A stretch of 64,000 nucleotides of DNA from Hofstenia miamia (GCA_004352715.1 SCFE01000006.1:3640690-3704689), one strand, 5' to 3'. Positions 1 to 11,262 are shown, counted from the first letter of the stretch. The notes: generated by a model not told the origin, from the letters alone. Numbers and translations: made by a program.

Positions 1-7
1 TCACAAT

Positions 8-823
8 TTAACGCTTTTTACCATCCTTCTTTTTTTCAAGAGTTTTAGCTGCAGATAGTCTAGCAGAAGACCTAGTTCCTTCAACTCGTGGTTTAGGCTC
101 TTTACTTGCACTTTTACGAGAACGTTTAGGTTCCTGAGAAGCGTCAACACTTTTCTTTGGAGAGGTTTTTCTTCCTTTACTAGTAGATTTTCTACCTCGT
201 TTAGACTTAGGTTTAGATTCTTCAGCGTCCTCATCACCATCATCATCTTCTGGATTTGATTCGCCGTCATCTGCAGTATATCGCGGTGATTGCTTTGCAG
301 CTCGTGCACGCTTTGTGGGCGTAGGAGGCTCAGTGTCACCCTTAGTCGATATCGACTCTGTTTCCTGTTCTTTAGCAATTTCAACTTTTTCTGGCGATTC
401 ACACTTTTCATTACTTTCAACATTTTCCATGGAAACGTCGTTATTTTCAGCAACGTTTTTATTCTCCTCACTAATATCTTCATCTTTACAAACATCGGTT
501 GTAGGCAGTGACTCAATTTTTACTTCGGCTTCACTGTCTTTTATATTCTTATCTTCAGGAGCAGATTTAGTTTCAACACTATGCGGATTTTCAGTTTTTT
601 CGGTGAAATCACAATTATTTTCAGAAGTAGGTTTTGATATATCAGATGTATCATTGGTGTTTATTACATCTTCGTCTTTAACGAGTTCATTTGATTCTAG
701 TGTTGAATCATTCCCCTTAGCTTCCCCGAAAGAGACTGTATCATTACTACTAGATTTATTTTCTTCATTTGAAGGAGCAATTTCCACAGACTCATCCATT
801 TGAACAACTTCGGGTGTTGTCAT
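8..823 (-). CDS. HMGN-like disordered nuclear protein, 271 aa
   Basis: An uninterrupted frame starts at an ATG and ends in TAA. Residues 1-165 are rich in Glu, Asp, Ser and Asn, without hydrophobic segments. Residues 166-271 become strongly basic, with a KR-rich patch (171-174), an acidic run (191-202), an AT-hook-like KRGRKS stretch (209-213) and repeated K/R-S/T-P clusters. Residues 251-258 read RSSARLSA, which closely resembles the nucleosome-binding core RRSARLSA of HMGN proteins. Inference: a chromatin-associated, intrinsically disordered nuclear protein. No folded domain is visible, so a different nuclear or nucleolar acidic protein is possible. Known HMGNs carry this motif near the N-terminus and acidic residues after it; here the order is reversed. 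On the minus strand a pyrimidine-rich stretch ending in TTTTAG lies about ten bases upstream of the ATG, so a 5'-UTR intron is plausible. The 3'UTR lies outside the window. Confidence 0.8.
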   Translation of the reverse strand: MTTPEVVQMDESVEIAPSNEENKSSSNDTVSFGEAKGNDSTLESNELVKDEDVINTNDTSDISKPTSENNCDFTEKTENPHSVETKSAPEDKNIKDSEAEVKIESLPTTDVCKDEDISEENKNVAENNDVSMENVESNEKCESPEKVEIAKEQETESISTKGDTEPPTPTKRARAAKQSPRYTADDGESNPEDDDGDEDAEESKPKSKRGRKSTSKGRKTSPKKSVDASQEPKRSRKSASKEPKPRVEGTRSSARLSAAKTLEKKKDGKKR

Positions 824-3180
824 TTTATTTTCCTAAAACCAAGAATATTGAAAATAACAAGCATGTAATTAAACTAATGCGAAAAACTTATCCTACTAAA
901 GAAGCATAATTAATAATTATAGATTATAGATATAAACAAAATGCTGTTTTTGGCTCAAATATGCACTAATGAAAAAGTATTAAATATTTAAGATAATTTA
1001 TCATATTGCCAAGATGACTTTTGTAAAATTATTCAATAGTGATTGGTGTCGTCTAAAAATTTCGAAATCCAAAAATTTCGAAAAATTCAAATTGTGACAG
1101 TTTTCGTTAAATTTTTAGTTAATGAAATTGAAAATGTTATTCTTAGGATTAGGAGGAGGGCTAGGGTTAAGTTTCAATATGAATGATATCATTAGAAGTT
1201 TATTTCGAAATTTTTTGATAATAATAATTAGAATCAATCCCTACTAAACTTATTGGATTATAATAGCTAGTTTATTAAAATTTTAAATTCTTCAAAAACT
1301 GGAAAATGTATTTAATAACAGCTTAATCATAACATTTAATCTTCATAGTATTTATCTATAGTTAGTAGTAGAGTTGTACTTTTCAAAATTAAGGGATTTC
1401 AAAAATATTAACCAGAACCATTATGATTCCCAATTTAACCTAGATATTTTCTAAATATATATATCTATGCATGCTCATTACCCAAAAAAATATATATCAT
1501 TGAATATTATTGATACTCTAATATAATTATTGTCAACAAAATTTTCAGAATTATGACAAATATGCTCAAAGTTGAGATCAGTTCAATATATTATTACAAA
1601 AAAATAATATTATAGGAAGAAATAAAAATTAAAATTATAGGCATGTGTGGATCAATAAATTTGGGCAACATAGCATTAATGTAGAACTTTCAAGCAAAGT
1701 CCAGATCTACAAAAATCACAAGTAACAAATTTCATTTATAATTATGTCCAAATTGATATAAAAAGTCATTTAGAATGGGGGATTTCCATGAAATTTTGAA
1801 ATGTTTGAATTTTACATAATCTCTTGCAAATTTATAAAAAAAATAATTGCCAGTTTTTAAAATTTCCTAGATTTTTTAATATTACCTATTTTGTTTTATT
1901 CCAATTACATCTTTCAATTTTTATTTCACCATTTTATTTATTCAACAGTGTCTTTGTTTTTAGATATTAGAGTTAAAATCTACCTTATTTACGCTATCTT
2001 ATTTTTATTCTGTTAAATGAAGATTGATGCAGGCCTAATGTAGCATCAGAGGGTGCTGCTTATCTTTTTAAATCCCTTGGTAGTTAAATTAGTAAATACA
2101 TGTTGTTTGAGTTTAAAAAAATAAATTCTTAAACAAGTCAACATTTTTGGTCAAAAGACCATATAAAAATCTTTGTTTTCTTTTTATTGTAAATTAGGTT
2201 AACAACAATTCTCCCAAGATTAGGCTATAATAAAGTAATCTAATTAATGAATTATCACTATTGTAGAAGATTTATGTGGAAGTCGATCACACATAAAGTG
2301 ATTCACAAAAAAATTTTATTTTAAATTATTAAGCACAGATAATAAACATAGTATTCTTCAATATGTAAATGCTTAAAACAACATATTTTAAGATCAAATT
2401 GAAGTATTAATTATAAACAATATAAGGATAATTCATTTCTATTACCTTCATTGCTTTCAAGCATAATCAGTGATTTCAATTACCTATTATCAAATATATT
2501 CTTTTTGATGATGCATAAAATTATATTGTATTGCTAGTTATTAATAATTTTTGGACCTCTTAATGGTTATCATTAAATTCACAAATTTGTATAATAAATT
2601 TTCTTAATTTTATTTTCAAGAATAAGTTGAAAATTCTGAATATTACAGACATATAATGGAATATGTTACTTCCATCCATAGAAATCATTTTAATAGTTAT
2701 GAAAGGTTTTTTTATACCAAACATTGACTAAGAAATAGTATAGTTTAAATTTTGTATTGCTGATACTGCTTAACTTTGTAGACACAACATATTGACATTG
2801 TACCAAAAAGGATTATTTTGGGCAGAATGTTGTAAAGAATGGACTATTTTCCTTAACAAGTGAGTGTTTTTAATTGTATTAAATATTCAAGAAATTAAGA
2901 AAACCACAATAATATCTGTGGGGATGCAGATGTGAATACCGTTAGGATATGAAATGGAATATATAATCCTGGTTTAATGCTTCCTGTACCAATTCAACTT
3001 CTTTTTGCTAAGAACAAAGATATTTTGTTGTCAGATGTATCACAGCTGCCTTCAATAGTAATTTTTTGAAGTCTCTAGTCTAAATTTGCACATGTTGTTT
3101 AGTCCATATTGTTGAATACCTTCACAAATACCTTGAACTAGTTGTCTAAATAAATTTAATATATATTAAAATAGTATTTT
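824..3180. other. AT-rich intergenic region upstream of the HMGN-like gene
   Basis: No coding frame longer than noise, no RNA gene and no recognisable element was seen. It should contain the promoter and any 5'UTR exon of the minus-strand gene at its left edge, but no convincing core promoter stands out from the AT-rich background. Confidence 0.5.
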
Positions 3181-3249
3181 TGAGCAAATTGGATTTGAAC
3201 CAATATACTCCCACAGAAAATTGGTGTGATGCCATTGCACAACTGTTCA
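3181..3249 (-). repeat. tRNA-like sequence (degenerate tRNA or SINE head)
   Basis: On the minus strand this folds like a tRNA. A perfect T-arm (ATTGG, 7-nt loop TTCAAAT, CCAAT) contains a perfect B box GGTTCAAATCC. An acceptor stem pairs 5' TGAACAG with 3' TTGCTCA in six of seven positions, allowing one G-T pair. A D-arm-like TGGCATCAC lies at the right distance. The anticodon arm is poorly formed. It resembles the tRNA-like sequences at 38838-38917 and 40982-41061, which suggests a tRNA-derived repeat family rather than a functional tRNA gene. Confidence 0.5.
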
Positions 3250-4719
3250 CATTTTTAGAAAACAATGGGAGACTTGCACCTAAAAATATTTTGTGATATT
3301 GACAATGCATTATGTATTTTGCTCAATTATTAGTGTTATTATACATATGTATATACATATATACATAAATTGTATCTGTTGATAGTGTGAAGACAACATT
3401 ATAGTTGTGAGCATTATACTTAAAATGGATTTATGGTGTAATTCAAAAACAGTAATCTATTAAATGGACAATTATAGGTTTGAATCTATATATTATAATG
3501 GACTAATATATACTAATGATTATACAGGATTCCTGGTCACCATTTATACATCTTATTATCCACTCAAAGGTGGGGGTATCCTAATGAGAGCCCAACTCCA
3601 AATAATTATTACCAAGCTAATAAAAATTTAACCTATAATTTCTATATTTGAAATTATTTAAACATTTAATATATTCAATTATTTATATAAAGCATCAAAT
3701 TTAATAGTGACATTTGAAGGTGAAATTCTATTACTTCTAAAAAGTGTCAATGCAAATCTAAACCATTAAAAGAGTTAACAAATTTAATTAAAAACACACT
3801 CTCTCTAAAATAATGTAGATGTTTTTAAGATCATATCAAAAAGCTTAAGTCAAAGACAATCCTTACAGTTGTTACAATGCCTGATATTTTGAAACCTGCT
3901 GTGGGAAGACAAAAAGCCCACCTGGTTTATTGGATATAAGTACTTGCAACTGTATTTGGAAATAGAAAAATTGTATCAATTAAAAGAATACCTTAATTCC
4001 ATTACCTTTACCAACAACATCTGAAAATTACTTTTCAAGGTGTAGACTGCACTTCATGGCATTTGTCATCACCATTTTGCAGTAACATAAAATACAATTT
4101 ATATCATCAAAAGAAATTCAGAACATGTTGAAAACAGCAAATAGTAATACACAATTGATACAATATTTGGTTTTACTCATTCAAATATATATGTACAAAA
4201 AACAAATAAAAATTTTATTTAAATTTCCATCAAAATATATGCACTCAAAAATCATGCAAAGACTTTGAAGAAAAACTCAAACATATGAAAGAACAACTTA
4301 AACCAAAAGCACAAAAAGGGTATAAATTAGTAAATTTGTAATTTTGTAGTAATATTTTCACATTTGAAATCACTGGCTAATTGGCTATTGAGGAAATTTT
4401 CATAGAGTAGGCAGCCATCTTGGATTTGAACCCCTTTCACTTTCCTTACCCCCTTTCCTTGAGTCTATGGAGTTTACATAAACTGGAATTTACATCAAAT
4501 AAAGAATATACATTGACTAGAAATCAGACAGTTTTTAAAAAAATTGGAAGAGAAATTATTAATAACTCAAACTTGATAGAAAATACACTTTGTAAATTAC
4601 AAATGAATATTTTTAGAAATTCAACATTATTGTAAAGGTTGAAAAAACTTGATTGAGCTCAGAAATTTCTTTCAAAATTAATTATTTTGAAGCATATGTG
4701 CAAACTGAGACTAAAACCC
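3250..4719. other. AT-rich intergenic region, nothing recognised
   Basis: The stretch holds low-complexity AT-rich DNA with short TA/TATA runs near 3340-3370. No frame, RNA or terminal-repeat structure could be supported. Confidence 0.4.
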
Positions 4720-4976
4720 ATGCTACATTAACAATGTTTGTTGCCAACTTTTGTCATCAAAACAATCAACTTTTATTGCCAGTTTTTATCACCAATTTCT
4801 GTCATCTGAACAAATAATTTTTTGTCACCAAATTTTGTTGTTTATTTGGTATGCTACACAAGCAATATTAGTCTTTGAATTATTTTTAGACAAAGTTGGG
4901 GAGGGTATGCTACACAAACAATTTTAGTTGGCAACAAAAATGGTTGATAAAAGTTGTTTGCATGGCATAGTGTAGC
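4720..4976. repeat. Possible small inverted-repeat element (MITE-like)
   Basis: The two ends read TGCTACA inward on opposite strands and stay imperfectly complementary for about 35 bases, including a shared AACTTTT stretch. Two further internal copies of a TATGCTACACAA motif lie at about 4851 and 4908. No target-site duplication could be identified, so this is a weak call. Confidence 0.3.
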
Positions 4977-5948
4977 AACTTTTTATATATCAGTTATTTT
5001 ATTATAAAATATTTAAGAAGGATTTTTAAAAATATCTGAAATTGTAGAAAAATTGTTATGAAATATTGCTCATATATAACATAAAAGTACAAATAAAGAC
5101 TCTTTGGGCAGCTAGGTTGGATCTACATATCATTCTAATTGACTTAGTTTGAGTTGGTTCCAACAAGTTTCACCACTTCCCAGCACTGATTAGAATGTAC
5201 ATTTTATTATTTTAAGATAAATATATGATAACAATTCCTATTAAAATACTCATGCTTATTGTTAAAAAAGGATATAGCTTTAGAGTTAATGGCTGACTGT
5301 TAATAATGATTAAAAACAGTTTACCATATTAATCATATCCTGCAGGATAACCTAAGCAAACCAAAAGTGATAGGAATTAACCTGTCCAGATTAACCAGAC
5401 AACATCCAGCATCATTAGCTTTTCAATATTTATAAGACAATGTATTATACAATTTAATAAAAATTGAAACTCCCTCTCCCTCAAATTCCTCACTCCCCAC
5501 AACTATGTTCTCCAGTTCAAATTCAGTAGATATTATCCCCATTCACAGTTAGACTACTTTAATTTTACCAAAAATAATATGCTAAAAACATGTTAATATC
5601 TACTAAAATAATAAAGATATACATATACATGTATAGATACAAAGTATTAATAAATTTAGATATCACAAGAAATTACTGCTAAAAAATTGCTTTAATGAAT
5701 TAAATTAGACTTACATTCAAATCTCAAAATATCTTCTCACTCAACACAATTTCTAAGTGCATGGAAAGAGAAATTTATAGAGATTTCAAAATGTGTGCCA
5801 AGTTTATCAACCTTAGTTAATAAACAGTCAAACAATTTTACTGTGACTTTCAAGAGAGAGAGTATGTATTTTAATAATAATGTAATAATAATGCACATAT
5901 TAGCTGCTAGAATATATATACAGTGTAAGTTTTTTAATTTGACCATGA
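4977..5948. other. AT-rich intergenic region, nothing recognised
   Basis: No convincing gene or repeat boundary was seen. Short open frames on both strands at 5737-5977 are low-complexity and overlap each other. Confidence 0.4.
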
Positions 5949-6165
5949 TCAGGAAGGTTGTGAACCTGTACTTCTGAATTCTTCATAAAGCTCTTTGCTC
6001 AATTCTCCATTCTTTTTCATTTCTATGAGTTTTTTGTTAAATTTCTCTTCTTCTTTGATGAATTTTGTTGAAATATTAGTGTTACATTCATTTTCAAATT
6101 TTGTTTTTTCATCTAAAATTGCTTCCATCTTAGTTGTGTACATCAACTTATCCATTACTATAATT
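5949..6165 (-). pseudogene. Penelope-like reverse transcriptase fragment (N-terminal part)
   Basis: A frame of about 70 codons on the minus strand begins with VIMDKLMYTTKMEAIL and continues to an ELSKELYEEF...GSQPS stretch. This matches the region just upstream of the palm of Penelope-like or related reverse transcriptases: a V-V-x-D-K..Y..KM..IL block, then a G.LS...Y..L...GS..P block that usually leads into FYGLPK. Here the frame stops with TGA right after GSQPS, so the catalytic palm is absent. An N base at 6166 interrupts the upstream side. The element is a dead fragment. Other non-LTR reverse transcriptases with this N-terminal block are possible. Confidence 0.55.
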
Positions 6166-6170
6166 NATCA

Positions 6171-6787
6171 CTGTCAATGACATTGAAGAAAAGGAACCAC
6201 TTTGTCAGTGGAGGACTCAATGGGGGGCATAGGGGTATGCATTCCTCCATCAGCAAAAAATGAAAAAAATTTCTCAGATCAGAGGATGAGAATAGTTTTC
6301 ATTTAGATTTGTATTCATAATCTGAGGCGGAGTCACTTATACATAGAGCAGACACTCTCATGCATGGGGAGTGACCAGTGCTGTCCTTAATGCAAGCTGA
6401 GGACCACTATTGTAGCATCATCCAAAAGAACTAAGCTGCAAACAAAGATTAACGTCGAATGATTAATAGTGATCAGAATTATGATTGTAAAATTTAGTTA
6501 ATTATCTTATTTATTTTGTAAGATGCAACTAAGTCACAATATTGCACACTCTAAGAAAATTACTGTAGCCAATTAAGTAATTTTTGACCAATTGTAACAA
6601 GTGAAATTAAGCTTATGTAAGAACAGCCATATTGGCAGAAGATTTATTTGAAATTCAAAATCAGCAGGTACTTTAAAATTTTTAAATAAATAGCTTTGAA
6701 TTTAAAGAGAAATTTGATGAACAATAAATTCTTCAGAGTTTATTTTATTTTCATTCTTCATTTATCTGGTTTGATTATTTAATAAAA
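6171..6787. other. Intergenic region left of the LTR element cluster
   Basis: No gene was seen. A slightly GC-richer part at 6180-6430 has no recognisable coding signal. Confidence 0.4.
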
Positions 6788-7558
6788 TGTGCAGCTAGGC
6801 AAGTTGTGTCGAGTAGTGGCTGGATTCCATCACGGGATCGATTCGAAGGGTCTTTGTGCCAGTCACGAAACCGCACTTATGTTACGGTTAGGAGTTTTTC
6901 GATTCTTGCCTAGTCTGACTATCGATCTATACATGTATGAAATAATTAATGCTTGAAACGACTGGATAGTCGAACCCTAGGAATATATCTATTCTTAATA
7001 GTAGGAGACTTGACTATAATCGACCGAATAAATGACCTTACATGTATCATTATTAAATGTAAGTATAGGAAACTGCAATCTATTACTTAAATTACTAAGC
7101 CAGTAGTTTTACGGTAATGGCTACTTTAATATTATGTAAATGCAGTTAGTGTCAATGCCCGGTTGCTTTACTTAATCAAATCAACAAACACTTTACAACA
7201 TTGAGTTTAAGTCAGTTACAAATTGACATGAGTGCACGCACTGAGCTAAAGTAAGGTACACATAATTAGTCATCCTTGAGCTGAGATGGCGCAGTGTATT
7301 CAGTCATTGTTTATGAAGGAGGGGAACTGTGTTGTGGAGATCAGCTTCGGGCAGTAGCCCACAGAAGAACTGAAGAGGAAACGTCACATGGCTCCATCAT
7401 CTAAACAGTGATGATCAATATTTAATTAATTTAACTAGTTAACTAAAAAGGAAAAGTTTGGCAATTCAATAACTTAGTAACTCCTCACCCGCAATTTACT
7501 GAGTAATAATTATCAACTATAATACATGGTGCAAATAGGCCAGGTGGAGGATGTTACA
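6788..7558 (+). mobile_element. LTR, family A (Ty3/gypsy-type), 771 bp
   Basis: It starts TGTGCAGCTAG and ends GATGTTACA, giving TG...CA termini. The same family recurs at 15425-16003 (plus), 60640-61227 and 62014-62769 (both minus); the left boundary was set because all copies with a left end begin at TGTnnAGCTA. From 6985 to about 7290 it is almost identical to 15425-15730, then diverges clearly. It contains a TGGCGCAGTG-type segment also found inside the integrase at 11424-11590. No target-site duplication was found around this copy. Confidence 0.75.
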
Positions 7559-7564
7559 CCAAGC

Positions 7565-7692
7565 TACATAAGTTAATGGAAGCAACAATTCAAACAGTAG
7601 TAACAAGTAAATCTTTACCCACAATAACATGACTAATGTTATATAGTAACAGTAGATAAGCAGTGATAATGCCTGGTAGAGGATATTACACC
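7565..7692 (+). mobile_element. Older family-A LTR 3' end
   Basis: The segment ends GCCTGGTAGAGGATATTACA. Read in reverse complement, the 3' end of the minus-strand copy at 62014-62769 matches it along about 110 bases (shared TTTACCC.CAATAACA and GTGATAA.GCCTGGTAGAGG blocks). It therefore represents a second, more diverged LTR terminus lying directly behind the younger LTR, as expected if one copy inserted into, or recombined with, an older one. Confidence 0.6.
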
Positions 7693-8451
7693 AGAATACC
7701 AGAGAGATGCAGCTAAGGAAGATGGAGAAAAGAAGAAGTTTCAATTCTTACCACACACTGAGTACAAAGAGTTGCCAGTGATAAACATTGATAAGAAGGG
7801 ACAAGCAGTGCTGCCAATCACAATAAAGGAAGAAATATCAGAATCAGAGATCATAGAAAAAAAAAAGATGATGTGATACTAAATGAAATCATAAGAAAGC
7901 TTTAGGAACCATGCTTAAAGCTATGGAGACTAACAGCAAGTTATTATGAAAGGTACAGAAGGAGAAGAAAAAAGAATGGACTCCTATACATTGAATCACA
8001 GAACAATAGGGTCCCAATAACAGAATACTACAAATGAGACATAATAAGAAAGGTGCACAAAAAGGGCCATTTAGGCATTATACAAACTGAGAGCACTTTC
8101 AACACAAGGTTTATCACAATGGCAGTGAGAAAGGTCACAGAGGAGATAATCAACAAGTGTATGACATGCCTCCTTAATAATGAACAGCATTTCCCAATGC
8201 AGAGAGCACTGCTGGAAAAAATCATAGCAACATAATCCAATGAAATCATACACATTTGGAAATTTTATCAAAACACAAAGATGGATATCAGCACTTACTA
8301 GTAGTGGTAGACAACTTTGCCAAGTATGCAAGGATGATTCCTATGAAGAACACAATGGATGAAACAACTGTGGAGATAGTAATGAAAGAGTGGATCTTAA
8401 AGTTTGGACCCATGGAGACAATAATCGCAGACAAAAATATAAGTATGCAAA
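7693..8451 (+). pseudogene. Ty3/gypsy-type integrase relic (Zn-binding region plus start of catalytic core)
   Basis: Translated pieces in several frames give an LLYIESQNNRVPI block, an HHCC zinc-binding region (HKKGHLG...NKCMTC, about 8050-8175) and the start of an integrase core. The core has the first catalytic Asp in VVVDNFAKYARM (codon 8309-8311) and the second in IIADKN (8430-8432). In-frame stops (for example TGA near 8037) and frame changes make it non-functional. Immediately after the second Asp the sequence jumps to the C-terminal half of the unidentified ORF, so about 100 integrase residues and the ORF's first half have been deleted. Gag, protease and reverse transcriptase are not present. 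Confidence 0.75.
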
Positions 8452-9088
8452 ATGATAACAAAAACTCAGAAGGAAATTCTGGAGGAGGAAGAACTATTAA
8501 CATCAACACAAAAAATTTTATACCTGAAGACTCAACAACAAATAGATAAAATCAAAATAGAAAAATGGGGAGCCTCCACACCAGAACACACAATGGAATG
8601 GATCAACACAGATAATGAAAGATTTTTAGTCAAGATAAAAATAACAAAAGAGTCCGAGGAAATTTGCTCCAGAAATTACCAGTACATAAAGGAAGAACAA
8701 ACTGTTGCATTGATGAAACTAATGTTCATGGAAGTGATCACAAAAACAGAACTAGAAGAAATGCTAAAACCTTGCAATCAACTAGCTGTGGATGTAGAAT
8801 ACATTACATCAAGATTAGAAATAGATGAGAAAATACAGATAAAAATGAGCAGAAGAGGATTAACACAGATGTTTTGAGACATGTTGAAAGATAGCAAAAT
8901 GAATTACCCAGCCATGATTGGATGGCAACAGTGCCAATGACAAAAGAATTTGCAGGGAAATAGAATGACAGATAAGAATGAAGATCCACATCTGCACCCC
9001 ACCAGAGACAGTCTCCATCCTGGTGGTACTCCCAAGATGGAGGATTCCAAAAAATGTAAAAATCTCAAAGACATTCTTACATGAGTAT
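8452..9088 (+). pseudogene. Unidentified post-integrase ORF, copy 1, part 1
   Basis: A frame of about 140 codons (8452-8874, ending in TGA) and decayed sequence beyond it are clearly homologous to the second half of the large ORF at 12373-15427; shared blocks include IEKWG, NERFLV and RRGLTQ. The match continues in other frames to the FLHEY stretch at 9088, where a solo LTR interrupts it. Function is unknown. It is Lys/Glu/Ile-rich and probably helical, with no membrane segment. Confidence 0.7.
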
Positions 9089-9983
9089 TGTAGAGTCACT
9101 CAGGGCCTCTTTTTGTTTTGCCTTAATTTTTAGGGCACTCTAAAATTAATTTGGTGCAATTCTTTTAATTAATTGTTAATTTTGTCAATTTTTGATTATT
9201 TCAAACCTAAGTTTCAAACTTGATTATTGTCCCCTCAGATCTTTTGTATTATGCATAATTGCTCAGTTAATCTGTGAAGGAAAACTAACTTTTGTAAAGA
9301 ATGGTAAATATTTACATACTCTTGTATAAATAGGCATACTATTGTAAGCAAATGTCAAATAAATTTTGTTCTCACTGGATACCATTTGCTTTTTATTTTT
9401 ATTATATTTCATTAACCATTTTAGCTTTGGTATGGATTTGATAATAATGAAATAATAATATCCAGTGATAATGTAGAGAACTCCTCTGTGCCTTGGGTCA
9501 TAACTTGCTCCTTGACAGATGTGAGCCTATATTGTGTTCACTTTAGGGCTATGTATAGGGATAGGAAATAAAAGAACTACTATCTATTTATCAAACATGC
9601 ACAAACTAAAACACACCTCGAATATAGTATGCCATTGGTAAACATGAATATGTGGTAACTACATGTTTATTAATATCTTATTACATGAGCTGAGTAGATA
9701 AACCCAGAGATAAATTTATGTATCAAGCTAGAAATTACAACTTGAGACACACAATTAGCACCTTGGATTTGTAAGGATGGATTCTAAAGGCTTGGCTTCA
9801 GTGTGATGCTGTGTGAATTGGTTGCTACTTTAATAGTCTTGGAATTACTTTTCTTTTCTACAATGAAATTGGCAAATTACCAATCTTCTATTGTTTTGTC
9901 AGAGCACAGGATGCTCTTGGCGATGGTAATCTTCTGCAACCTTCATACTGCTTGAGCCACTAGAAGCACCCTGTGATTCTACA
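9089..9983 (+). mobile_element. Solo LTR, family B, 895 bp, with GTAT target duplication
   Basis: It begins TGTAGAGTCACTC and ends TGATTCTACA, with inverted TGTAGA/TCTACA termini. Identical GTAT flanks lie at 9085-9088 and 9984-9987. The flanking coding homology (HEY on the left, KTYVNPK on the right) is contiguous once the LTR and one GTAT copy are set aside, which proves insertion into the older element. A TATA box TATAAATAG at 9325-9333 and AATAAA at 9358-9363 fit an LTR promoter and polyadenylation signal. A second copy is at 53238-54407. Confidence 0.9.
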
Positions 9984-10262
9984 GTATAAGACATATGTCA
10001 ACCCCAAGGAAAAAGCCAAAGCAATAGTTGATAGAAAAGATTATGAGAAGATGAAAGAAATAATGCTAAACAATGACAACAAAGAAATATTATATGTTGA
10101 AGGAGTGATAACTCCCTTTCAACTATACATACATGTACAAGGTAAACCAATAAATGAGCAACTAAAGGAATTATGAGATGAAATAGATAAATGAACAACA
10201 AAAGCAATAATGCTGTTTTTGGGAGTGAATAACGTGGTCTGGCTGGATCTGTGGGACAGGAA
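9984..10262 (+). pseudogene. Unidentified post-integrase ORF, copy 1, part 2
   Basis: It continues the copy-1 ORF behind the solo LTR: KTYVNPKEKAK...DNDNKE, then after stops an AIMLFLGVNNVVW block matching AVMLFSGVNDIVW at about 15155-15195. It runs into a 1000-N gap. Stops near 10174 and 10190 break the frame. Confidence 0.7.
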
Positions 10263-11262
10263 NNNNNNNNNNNNNNNNNNNNNNNNNNNNNNNNNNNNNN
10301 NNNNNNNNNNNNNNNNNNNNNNNNNNNNNNNNNNNNNNNNNNNNNNNNNNNNNNNNNNNNNNNNNNNNNNNNNNNNNNNNNNNNNNNNNNNNNNNNNNNN
10401 NNNNNNNNNNNNNNNNNNNNNNNNNNNNNNNNNNNNNNNNNNNNNNNNNNNNNNNNNNNNNNNNNNNNNNNNNNNNNNNNNNNNNNNNNNNNNNNNNNNN
10501 NNNNNNNNNNNNNNNNNNNNNNNNNNNNNNNNNNNNNNNNNNNNNNNNNNNNNNNNNNNNNNNNNNNNNNNNNNNNNNNNNNNNNNNNNNNNNNNNNNNN
10601 NNNNNNNNNNNNNNNNNNNNNNNNNNNNNNNNNNNNNNNNNNNNNNNNNNNNNNNNNNNNNNNNNNNNNNNNNNNNNNNNNNNNNNNNNNNNNNNNNNNN
10701 NNNNNNNNNNNNNNNNNNNNNNNNNNNNNNNNNNNNNNNNNNNNNNNNNNNNNNNNNNNNNNNNNNNNNNNNNNNNNNNNNNNNNNNNNNNNNNNNNNNN
10801 NNNNNNNNNNNNNNNNNNNNNNNNNNNNNNNNNNNNNNNNNNNNNNNNNNNNNNNNNNNNNNNNNNNNNNNNNNNNNNNNNNNNNNNNNNNNNNNNNNNN
10901 NNNNNNNNNNNNNNNNNNNNNNNNNNNNNNNNNNNNNNNNNNNNNNNNNNNNNNNNNNNNNNNNNNNNNNNNNNNNNNNNNNNNNNNNNNNNNNNNNNNN
11001 NNNNNNNNNNNNNNNNNNNNNNNNNNNNNNNNNNNNNNNNNNNNNNNNNNNNNNNNNNNNNNNNNNNNNNNNNNNNNNNNNNNNNNNNNNNNNNNNNNNN
11101 NNNNNNNNNNNNNNNNNNNNNNNNNNNNNNNNNNNNNNNNNNNNNNNNNNNNNNNNNNNNNNNNNNNNNNNNNNNNNNNNNNNNNNNNNNNNNNNNNNNN
11201 NNNNNNNNNNNNNNNNNNNNNNNNNNNNNNNNNNNNNNNNNNNNNNNNNNNNNNNNNNNNNN
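10263..11262. other. Assembly gap (1000 N)
   Basis: The run is exactly 1000 N, the size of a placeholder. The left flank is the 3' part of one retrotransposon copy and the right flank is integrase of another, so true length and contiguity are unknown. Confidence 0.95.

Noticed and set aside
315-803. 162-codon plus-strand frame and 171-codon minus frame at the left edge
   Set aside because: They are shadows of the HMGN-like gene; Ser/Phe/Leu-rich composition mirrors the Glu/Lys/Ser codons.
1140-1175. GGGCTAGGGTTAAG and, near 37430, CCTAAGCCCTAACC: telomere-like strings
   Set aside because: Only one or two imperfect units; not an interstitial telomeric repeat array.
4375-4435. Perfect B box GGTTCAAATCC on the minus strand
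   Set aside because: No A box or tRNA arms upstream of it on that strand.
10263-11262. Long X-filled frames across N gaps (for example spanning 9998-11533)
   Set aside because: Artefacts of translating N runs. The same applies to frames over the gaps at 25.9, 28.4, 41.8, 44.6, 47.7 and 55.5 kb.
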